Positions 41,128 through 47,584 of a stretch of 64,000 nt of DNA are shown piece by piece; within the stretch, counting starts at the first letter, position 1, and each line of letters begins with the position of its first letter. The translations under genes were made by a program, and so were the position numbers. The notes under the pieces were generated by a model. It ran no database searches, was not told the DNA's origin, and worked only from the letters and a program-made list of their open reading frames with translations. Origin of the DNA: DASYTH01 sp045806965 (GTDB lineage Bacteria; Actinomycetota; Actinomycetes; Mycobacteriales; Pseudonocardiaceae); contig JBJMIG010000029.1 of the NCBI GenBank assembly GCA_045806965.1, positions 19,305-83,304 of the forward strand. The letters are read 5' to 3'.

Positions 41128-41780
41128 CGTGCCCTCCTGGATGCGTGGTTCCGGTCGTCGAACGCGGCGACCAGCCGGTCTGCGATGCCGAGCACGCCGG
41201 GGACGGCGGCGATCCGCAGCACCGCGGTGTCGATGTCGGCGGCCCGCGGCAACCAGCCGGTGAGCTGCACGAAACCGTGCTCGACGCTGACCCGCACCGA
41301 GGGCTCGGCGAGGTTGGCCGGGCCGGTGAAGATGTCGTGCTCGATCTCGGCGAGGATGTCCTTGTCGGGCCGCAGGAACTGACCCAGCACGTCCCGCCGG
41401 CCCAACGCCCCCACCAGGCGCCCGTCGTCCACCACGAACAGCTGGCGCTTACCCGAGTCGGCCAGCAGCCGGGCCGCGTGCGCCAGCGTCGCGTCCGAGC
41501 GCACGGTGATCGCGGGCGAGGTCATCAGCTCGGCGGCGGTCAGCCGGCCCACCTCGCGGGTGCGGCGCCTGCGGTGGCGCGACTTGCGGCCGGTGCGCAG
41601 CAGATCGGCCTCGGACACCACGCCGACGACCCGGCCGGTCGCGCTGAGCACCGGCACCGCGCCGATGGCGCGCTCGGTGAGCAGCTCGAGCACCTCCGGG
41701 TAGGACGTGTGCGGCGGCACCGCGACCGGGTTGCGGGTCATCACCGACGCCACGGTCCTGGTGGTGAGTTGGGCGGTCAT
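41124..41780 (-). CDS. CBS-pair plus BON domain protein (copy 1)
   Basis: 218 residues. CBS motifs: VASVMTRNPVAVPPHTSYPE, VVGVVSEADLLRTGRKSR, then AAELMTSPAITVRSDATLAH and VGALGRRDVLGQFL. A BON domain ends it (SVRVSVEHGFVQLTGWLPRA). An Arg-rich linker (RKSRHRRRRTRE) between the CBS repeats is unlike the other copies. CBS pairs bind adenylates. It overlaps Usp genes on both sides (ATGA). Relative of Hrp1/Rv2626c. Confidence 0.92.
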   Translation of the reverse strand: MTAQLTTRTVASVMTRNPVAVPPHTSYPEVLELLTERAIGAVPVLSATGRVVGVVSEADLLRTGRKSRHRRRRTREVGRLTAAELMTSPAITVRSDATLAHAARLLADSGKRQLFVVDDGRLVGALGRRDVLGQFLRPDKDILAEIEHDIFTGPANLAEPSVRVSVEHGFVQLTGWLPRAADIDTAVLRIAAVPGVLGIADRLVAAFDDRNHASRRAR

Positions 41781-42706
41781 CGCGGTGTCCTTTCTGGACC
41801 GTCCGGGCGCACGACGGCGAGCGGGCATTCGGTGTGGTGCAGCAGAGCCCGGCTGGTCGACCCGGTGCCCATGCCGGGCAGCCCCGCGCCGCTCCCCCGG
41901 GCACCGACCACGATCAGTTGTGCGCCGCAGCGCCGCGCCTGCTCGAGCAGGCCCCGCGCCGGCCGGTCCCGCACCACCAGCCGGCGCACCGCCACGTCCG
42001 GGTATTTCTCCTGCCAGCCGGCCATCCGCTCGTCCAGCAGCCGGCGCTCCCGCTCGGCCAGCGCATCCCAGTCCGCGTCCAGCCCGAAGGTGGTCCAGAC
42101 ACCGTCGAAGACCACCGCGGTCCAGGTATGCACGGCGAGCAGGTCCACGTTGCGTACCGACGCCAGTTCGAAGGCGAACCCGACGGCCGCCTCGCTGGCC
42201 GGCGACCCGTCCACCCCGACCAGCACCGGGCCGTCGGCCGGCGGCGGGTCGTCCACTGCGTACCCGGTGACCACGACCACGGGGCAGTGCCCGTGCTCCA
42301 CAGTGGCCTGCGCGACCGAACCGACCAGCAGACCGGCGAACCCGCCGAGGCCGCGCGTCCCCAGCACGACCATCCGCGCCCCCGCCGACTCCTCGATCAT
42401 CACCTCGGCCGGGTTGCCCACCCGCAGGTGCTCGTCGATCTCCAGGCCGGGCGCGATGTGCGCGGCCGCGGCCGCCGCCTCCCGGATCCAGTGCCGGCCC
42501 TGATGCCGCATGGCGTTCACGTAGGCGCCCTGCCCGGCCATCGTGGTCGGATGACCGACCACCGGCGGGTCGCAGACGTGCACCAGCCGCAGCGGCAACC
42601 GGTGTGACGCGGCCTCGCGCGCCGCCCACCGGGCCGCGTGCAACGCCGAGACCGAGCCGTCGACGCCGGCCACGATCGCCGGACGCGCGGGGTGCTCGTT
42701 GGTCAT
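41777..42706 (-). CDS. Tandem-domain universal stress protein (copy 2)
   Basis: 309 residues, two UspA domains: AIVAGVDGSVSALHAARWAA and VLVGVDGSPASEAAVGFAFE; ATP loops VLGTRGLGGFAGLLVGSVAQ and VVGARGSGAGLPGMGTGSTS, the second with an altered spacing. First gene of the operon running to 40249, with a DosR-like box 83 bp upstream. Confidence 0.93.
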   Translation of the reverse strand: MTNEHPARPAIVAGVDGSVSALHAARWAAREAASHRLPLRLVHVCDPPVVGHPTTMAGQGAYVNAMRHQGRHWIREAAAAAAHIAPGLEIDEHLRVGNPAEVMIEESAGARMVVLGTRGLGGFAGLLVGSVAQATVEHGHCPVVVVTGYAVDDPPPADGPVLVGVDGSPASEAAVGFAFELASVRNVDLLAVHTWTAVVFDGVWTTFGLDADWDALAERERRLLDERMAGWQEKYPDVAVRRLVVRDRPARGLLEQARRCGAQLIVVGARGSGAGLPGMGTGSTSRALLHHTECPLAVVRPDGPERTPR

Positions 42707-42788
42707 CTCTGGCTCCTCATCAACTGACTACGACCCACTCTGGTCCGCCAGCCCGGCCGCGGACACCGACCCGCGACCCCAACAACCC

Positions 42789-42803
42789 GGGACCTTCGGC
42801 CCC
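42789..42803 (+). promoter_or_regulatory. DosR-like box between divergent Usp operon and CoA-binding gene
   Basis: GGGACCTTCGGCCCC, matching GGGACTTTNGGCCC at most positions. Distances to the two divergent starts are 83 and 73 bp, suited to co-control. Confidence 0.7.
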
Positions 42804-42875
42804 CGGATCGCCGACGATCGACTCCTGCCAGATTCCCTGGTGCGTAACAGCATCGAAGGACGGAAAGGAGGAATC

Positions 42876-43352
42876 ATGACCAAGGTCAACGAGGCTGCCG
42901 CCGGGTTCCTGGCCAACAAACGGGTCGCGGTGACCGGAGTCTCCCGCGACCCGAAGGGCCACGGCAGCAACATCGTGTACCAGCGGCTGCGGGAGCGCGG
43001 GTACCAGGTCTTCGCGGTCAACCCGAACGCCGACAAGGTGGAAGGCGATGCGTGCCACCACGACCTGAAGTCGATCCCCGGGGGCGTCGAGGCGGTCGTC
43101 ATCGGCACCCGGCCGGAAACCGCCGACGCCACGATGCGCGAATGCGCCGAACTCGGCATCAAGCACGTGTGGATGCACCGGTCCTTCGGAGCCGGCAGCG
43201 TGTCCAGGAGCGCCACCGACTACGGACGCCAGCACGGCATCACCGTGATCGACGGCGGCTGCCCGCTGATGTTCGCGCCCACCTCCGACGGCGCGCACCG
43301 GGCGATGCGATGGGTGTGCGGCCTCACCGGCAGCCTGCCGCGGCGGGTCTGA
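42876..43352 (+). CDS. CoA-binding domain protein
   Basis: 158 residues of the stand-alone CoA_binding_2 fold: KRVAVTGVSRDPKGHGSNIV, then YQVFAVNPNADKVEGDACHH and VVIGTRPETADATMRECAEL, ending GITVIDGGCPLMFAPTSDG. A very good AAGGAGGAA site precedes the ATG. Such proteins bind CoA; the GCPLMF cysteine may be CoAlated. It is under the same box as the divergent Usp operon. Confidence 0.9.
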   Translation: MTKVNEAAAGFLANKRVAVTGVSRDPKGHGSNIVYQRLRERGYQVFAVNPNADKVEGDACHHDLKSIPGGVEAVVIGTRPETADATMRECAELGIKHVWMHRSFGAGSVSRSATDYGRQHGITVIDGGCPLMFAPTSDGAHRAMRWVCGLTGSLPRRV

Positions 43353-43471
43353 CCCAGGGCGCAGGCGTTGGGGCGCACCGCGAACACAGTGGGCCCCAAC
43401 GGCTACCCGGTCACTTCTGGTCGAGCTTTCCCGGGTAACGCACCACAGAGCTCCTTCGGGCTCAGGGTGGA

Positions 43472-44074
43472 TCAGTCGTCCCAGCCGAGCGAGACACCGG
43501 TGGTGTGGCGCAATTCGACACCGGTCACGCCGGCCCCGGTGCGGGTCAGGGCGGCAACGACCGCTCGTTCGGCGTCGTCGGCGAAATCACCGCTGATGAT
43601 CACTGCGCCCTTGTCCACCTCGACGTCCCAGTCCCGGCGGCTGCCCGCGTAGTCGTCGAGCAAGGCACGCACGGTCGCGCCGATCACGTCATCATCGCGG
43701 ATCAGGGTGCGCAGCAGATCGCGACGGGCAACCACGCCGATCAGCACGCCGTGCTCCACCACCGGCAGGCTCCGCAGCCGGCCGGCGAGCATGCGCTCCG
43801 CCGTGGTGGCGATGGTGGTGGTGGGGGCGACCACCTCGACCGGAGTCGTCATCGCGGTCTCCACCCGGTCATCGCGGTGATCCACACCGTCCACCGCGGT
43901 CATCGTCGCCCGCACGGCATCGGACTCACTGAAGATCCCAATCACCCGGCCACCCTCGTCCACCACCGGCAGGGCCGCGAAACCCTTCTCGGTCAGCTTC
44001 ATGATGGCGTCTCGCATGGTCGTGTCCGGGCCGACGCTGACCACCGGCCGGCTCATGATGTCCCGTGCCTTCAT
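43472..44074 (-). CDS. CBS-pair plus BON domain protein (copy 2)
   Basis: 200 residues: MKARDIMSRPVVSVGPDTTM, FAALPVVDEGGRVIGIFSES, then ETAMTTPVEVVAPTTTIATT and GVLIGVVARRDLLRTLIRDD. The BON part is WDVEVDKGAVIISGDFADDA. The start overlaps the stop of the Usp gene upstream by one base. Distal gene of operon 45830-43472. Paralogue of the copy at 46650. Confidence 0.92.
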   Translation of the reverse strand: MKARDIMSRPVVSVGPDTTMRDAIMKLTEKGFAALPVVDEGGRVIGIFSESDAVRATMTAVDGVDHRDDRVETAMTTPVEVVAPTTTIATTAERMLAGRLRSLPVVEHGVLIGVVARRDLLRTLIRDDDVIGATVRALLDDYAGSRRDWDVEVDKGAVIISGDFADDAERAVVAALTRTGAGVTGVELRHTTGVSLGWDD

Positions 44075-44973
44075 CACTGGTCCTCCTGATCCTGGTCGGT
44101 GCGCACCACGGCGACCGGACACGGCGCGTGGTGCAGCAGGTGCTGGCTGGTGGAGCCGAGAATCAGGCCGCGGAATCCGCCTCGACCGCGGGTACCGGCC
44201 ACCACGAGAGCGGCGCGTTCGGCGTAGCGCAGCAAGGCCGGGGCCGGGCGGTCTCGGACGACCTCCCGGTAGACGTGCACGTCGGGATACTTCTCCTGCC
44301 AACCGGCCAGCCGCTCGGCCAGAATCTCGTAGGCCTGCTGCTGCAGCGGAAGGAAGTCCAGCGTGGACGAGTCACCGGCCAGAGCGGCGTCGAGCAGGGT
44401 GTCGGTCCAGGTGTGCACCGCATAGAGGGCGCAGCCGCGAGTGGCCGCTTCCTCGAAACCGAACGCGATGGCGGCCTCGCCAGCGGGCGTTCCGTCCACA
44501 CCGACCACCACATCGCCGTCCAGCGGCGGGATGTGCCGCTCGCCGGTGCCGCGCGCCACGATCACGGGGCTGTGGGCGCGCCCGGCGAGGGCGGCGGAGA
44601 CCGACCCGACCAGCAGACCGGCGAACCCACCGAGGCCGCGGGTGCCAAGCACGATCATGGTCGCCTGGCGGGACTGGTCGATCAGGAACGGCGTCACCGG
44701 ACCGTGCTCCACCACAAGCTCCGGATCGAGGTCCGGCGCCAACGCGGCCACCGCGTCCCTGGCCGCACGCAGCCACTCCCAGCCCTGCTCGCGCATGCCC
44801 TCGCGCACCGCGTGCGGCGAGACGACGCCCGGTGCGTAACCGAGCGGGATGTCATAGGTGTGTACGAGCCGCAGCGGCAGCTTGCGCCGCAGTGCCTCGA
44901 CAGCGGCCCAGCGCGCGGCGTGGGTCGAGGAGTCGGAGCCGTCGATGCCGACGACGATGGGGTGCACGCTCAT
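44074..44973 (-). CDS. Tandem-domain universal stress protein (copy 3)
   Basis: 299 residues, two UspA domains: PIVVGIDGSDSSTHAARWAA and VVVGVDGTPAGEAAIAFGFE; ATP loops VLGTRGLGGFAGLLVGSVSA and VAGTRGRGGFRGLILGSTSQ. Shares LAGWQEKYPDV with copies 1 and 2, indicating recent duplication. Between Usp copy 4 and CBS-BON copy 2. Confidence 0.93.
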   Translation of the reverse strand: MSVHPIVVGIDGSDSSTHAARWAAVEALRRKLPLRLVHTYDIPLGYAPGVVSPHAVREGMREQGWEWLRAARDAVAALAPDLDPELVVEHGPVTPFLIDQSRQATMIVLGTRGLGGFAGLLVGSVSAALAGRAHSPVIVARGTGERHIPPLDGDVVVGVDGTPAGEAAIAFGFEEAATRGCALYAVHTWTDTLLDAALAGDSSTLDFLPLQQQAYEILAERLAGWQEKYPDVHVYREVVRDRPAPALLRYAERAALVVAGTRGRGGFRGLILGSTSQHLLHHAPCPVAVVRTDQDQEDQ

Positions 44974-44999
44974 GGTGGTTCTCCTTCGGGGATCGGGGG

Positions 45000-45830
45000 T
45001 CAGCTGACCGCGGGAGCCACGTGGACGGTGGTGCCGGGACGCAGTACGGCGACCGGGCAGTGGCTGCGCCGGATCAGGGTCCGGCTCACCGAGCCGAAGG
45101 CCATCGATGCCAGCCGCCCCCGGCCCCGGGAGCCGAGCACAAGCAGCGCCGCATGGCGCGAGCGGCGGGCAAGCTCCTCGATCGGGTCACCGTCGACCAG
45201 GTGCTCGGTAACGGGCACGTCGGGGTAATCCACGGCGAAACCGGCGAGCGATTCGGCAAGGCCGCGGTGCTGATCGGCACGCTCGCCGCAACGCTCGGCT
45301 CGGTCGTGGGGCGCGGTCCAGCAGAGCACGACCTCCAGCCCGGCGCATTGGCGCGAAGCCGCATCGAACGCGTAGTCGAGTGCGGCCCTTGACGGTTCGG
45401 CGGTGTCGACGCCGACCAGGACGCGGGCGGTGTCCCCGGCGGGCTTGGCGTCCTTGGGGACGACGACGATCGGGCAGGGCGCGGTGCTGAGCAGGGCCGC
45501 GGGAACCGAACCGGTGATCGCCTCGGCGAACGAGTTCTGCTCGCCGGCGCCGATCACCAGCAGATCCGCTCCTCCCGCCTGGGCGCTCAGCACCTGCTCC
45601 GGCCGGCCCGCGACGATGCGGGTGAGGACCCTCAGCCCCGGCTGGTGTTCGGCGGCCACGGTCGCCGCCCAACTCAGCGTGGCCTCGGCGATCGCGTTGC
45701 CCGGTGGGCAGGCTGCCACCAGTTCCAGGGTGGCGTGGCGAGTCTGAGCCTCGATCGCCGCCCAGCTCACCAGTTCCGGCCTTGGCCGGGAGGGCGCCAG
45801 CCCAGCGACGACGCGCCGGTTCACGCTCAT
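45000..45830 (-). CDS. Tandem-domain universal stress protein (copy 4, divergent)
   Basis: 276 residues from ATG 45830 with GGAG upstream. First domain RVVAGLAPSRPRPELVSWAA lacks the normal VDGS loop and its ATP loop is IGAGEQNSFAEAITGSVPAA, so ATP binding there is doubtful. The second domain is normal (VLVGVDTAEPSRAALDYAFD; LGSRGRGRLASMAFGSVSRT). First gene of the operon to 43472. Confidence 0.9.
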   Translation of the reverse strand: MSVNRRVVAGLAPSRPRPELVSWAAIEAQTRHATLELVAACPPGNAIAEATLSWAATVAAEHQPGLRVLTRIVAGRPEQVLSAQAGGADLLVIGAGEQNSFAEAITGSVPAALLSTAPCPIVVVPKDAKPAGDTARVLVGVDTAEPSRAALDYAFDAASRQCAGLEVVLCWTAPHDRAERCGERADQHRGLAESLAGFAVDYPDVPVTEHLVDGDPIEELARRSRHAALLVLGSRGRGRLASMAFGSVSRTLIRRSHCPVAVLRPGTTVHVAPAVS

Positions 45831-46022
45831 GATCAACTCCTCTCCGGCGGCACCGCGGTCGCCGCCGCAATGCGAGGTCGATCGATCGCCTCGGTCATGG
45901 TCTGCGTGGTGCTCATGGCCTTACTCCCGACGGCGGTGGCATTCACGGCCGCCATTGGCCTCACAGCCTCAGCCTGGCTGCCCGACTGACGCGGCGACAG
46001 CGACTCCAGGCCTTACCACGCA

Positions 46023-46037
46023 GGGACCTTCGTCACC
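46023..46037 (+). promoter_or_regulatory. DosR-like box upstream of Usp copy 4
   Basis: GGGACCTTCGTCACC, one arm of the DosR consensus intact. It is 193 bp from the Usp start, rather far, so it is the weakest of the set. Confidence 0.4.
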
Positions 46038-46046
46038 GGCTGCGGA

Positions 46047-46286
46047 TCACACGCGATGGGCCCAGTCCGGCTCGACGCGCGCCCACTCCCGTTGCCATGC
46101 CGCCGACCGCCGGCGGTTCAAGGCCATGCTGACCAGCAGGACGATCACGGTGAGACCCGCGACGGCGCTGATCCACAGGCCCATCGCGACCGCGACGCCC
46201 GCGACCCTGGCCCGGTCGTGCGTGACTTCCCCGACCGCGCCAATCACGATGTCAGACCGAAACGGCACGCCGACCGTGCGAACCAT
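46047..46286 (-). CDS. Short Rv1733c-like membrane protein or fragment
   Basis: 79 residues from ATG 46286. One transmembrane helix (MGLWISAVAGLTVIVLLVSM) is followed by the end signature RRSAAWQREWARVEPDWAHR, as in the longer Rv1733c-type membrane proteins of DosR regulons. The first helix and the extracellular domain of the usual 190-residue form are missing, so this is probably a 5'-truncated gene. A possible start further upstream overlaps the 85-residue gene. Confidence 0.5.
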   Translation of the reverse strand: MVRTVGVPFRSDIVIGAVGEVTHDRARVAGVAVAMGLWISAVAGLTVIVLLVSMALNRRRSAAWQREWARVEPDWAHRV

Positions 46287-46320
46287 TGAGCTGGTCACCT
46301 TCACCCGCCGACCACCCGCG

Positions 46321-46578
46321 CTACCACAGCTCGTGGGCCACCGCGGAGAGCAGGTTGCTGGCAAGATCCCGCTCTGCCTCGGAGACAGGCCGTGGCTCGG
46401 ATCCCTGTCCTGGGTGGACTTCGGGAGCCGGTGGTGACCGGCCTTCCACCGCGGTCAAGCCGAGCATGTTCAGCAGCTCGACGAGATCCACGGCGTCCTG
46501 GGCGCAGCGGGCGACCACCCTGGCCGCGCGATGATGCTGCCAGCGCCTGGCTTCCAGGCCGTTTGTGGAGGTGCTCAT
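46321..46578 (-). CDS. Small hypothetical protein of the stress island
   Basis: 85 residues with GGAG before the ATG. Helical N-terminus (HHRAARVVARCAQDAVDLVE, then LLNMLGLTAVEG) and acidic C-terminus (SEAERDLASNLLSAVAHELW). No known domain recognised. Position between CBS-BON and Usp genes suggests it belongs to the same stress response. Confidence 0.65.
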   Translation of the reverse strand: MSTSTNGLEARRWQHHRAARVVARCAQDAVDLVELLNMLGLTAVEGRSPPAPEVHPGQGSEPRPVSEAERDLASNLLSAVAHELW

Positions 46579-46649
46579 GGTGCTCCTGCCATCGGCGAAC
46601 TGTCGTTGGTGGCACCAGGATCTTGGCCGGTTCGGGTAGCGGAAACGGT

Positions 46650-47258
46650 CTAGCTCTTGGCGCTGGAGACGGTCGCGCGCAGCACGCCCGGCACGGCTTC
46701 GGCGAGGACGGTGGCCGCGTGGCGGTCTGTTTCGTCGTCGTAGCTGTCGCCGATGGTGACGATGCCGCCGTGCACGTCGACCTGCCAGCGGGCGGAGCCG
46801 CCGTAGATCTCCAGCCGATGCCGGACGTCCGTGGCGATGGCGGAATCCTCGCGGCCCACCAGCCGGACCAGGTCGCGCCGGGTGACGATGCCGATCAGGC
46901 GGCCGTTGTCGACGATCGGCATACTGCGCCGCCCGGTGTTCAGGAGTGTCGCGACCAGTTCGGCGACGTCGGTTCCGGGGCCCGACACGGTCACCGGGGA
47001 GCTCATCACGTCGCCGACGGTCGGCCGCGACGGCAGCGACCGCGGGGGTGGGCCGGCGTGTGCCCGCAGGCGGGGGTCGTGCGGGATCCGGTCACGCACG
47101 AGATCGGCTTCGGTGACAATGCCGACCAGCCAGCCCTCCTTGTCTACCACGGGCAACGCGGTGAAGCCGCGTGCGGTCAGCAGGACGGCGGCGTCCTTGA
47201 CGTGGGTGTCCGGTTGAACGGTCACCACCGGGCTGGACATGATGTCGCGGGCACGCAT
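46650..47258 (-). CDS. CBS-pair plus BON domain protein (copy 3)
   Basis: 202 residues: MRARDIMSSPVVTVQPDTHV, FTALPVVDKEGWLVGIVTEA, then VGDVMSSPVTVSGPGTDVAE and LIGIVTRRDLVRLVGREDS. BON region WQVDVHGGIVTIGDSYDDET. Divergent from ppdK, with DosR-like boxes between them. Adenylate-sensing role inferred from the CBS pair. Confidence 0.92.
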   Translation of the reverse strand: MRARDIMSSPVVTVQPDTHVKDAAVLLTARGFTALPVVDKEGWLVGIVTEADLVRDRIPHDPRLRAHAGPPPRSLPSRPTVGDVMSSPVTVSGPGTDVAELVATLLNTGRRSMPIVDNGRLIGIVTRRDLVRLVGREDSAIATDVRHRLEIYGGSARWQVDVHGGIVTIGDSYDDETDRHAATVLAEAVPGVLRATVSSAKS

Positions 47259-47338
47259 GGCGCGCTCCTTTCACGGGCTACCAGAAACGCTAGCCAACGA
47301 AACCGCCAGGCGACCGAGGTCGTTGGTCACCGCGGGCA

Positions 47339-47352
47339 GGGACCTCGGGCCT
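47339..47352 (+). promoter_or_regulatory. DosR-like box, CBS-BON side
   Basis: GGGACCTCGGGCCT, 81 bp upstream of the CBS-BON start at 47258, in the 326-bp divergent region shared with ppdK. A nearby CGACCGAGGTCG palindrome at 47311-47322 may be part of the same control region. Confidence 0.55.
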
Positions 47353-47482
47353 ACGTCGCCAGCGGTGCCCGAACAGAACACTCACCGGCAGCTGCTCCGA
47401 AAGTCCCGCGTGGTAGCGGACTGTCCACTCGGCCAACGACCAGTTCCTCGGCCGGCCACGCGAAGACCGCTCAGTCGGCTTC

Positions 47483-47497
47483 GGAGCCGGAGGTCCC
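47483..47497 (-). promoter_or_regulatory. DosR-like box, ppdK side
   Basis: Minus-strand reading GGGACCTCCGGCTCC, 88 bp before the ppdK start. It mirrors the box on the CBS-BON side, so each divergent gene has its own site. Confidence 0.55.
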
Positions 47498-47584
47498 GCC
47501 GATGCGGTTCGTTCGACCCTGCTCCCTGCCGCCCGAGTGGACTCACATTGATATTGGAAAGGGCACACGGCTGGGAGGACATCA

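Noticed and set aside
41124..42629. 501-codon frame covering a CBS-BON gene and upstream sequence
   Set aside because: Its 5' part is antisense/shadow of Usp copy 2; CBS-BON starts at 41780 with the ATGA overlap.
45870..45989. 39-residue hydrophobic plus-strand frame
   Set aside because: No ribosome site or conservation evidence; it lies in the Usp promoter region.
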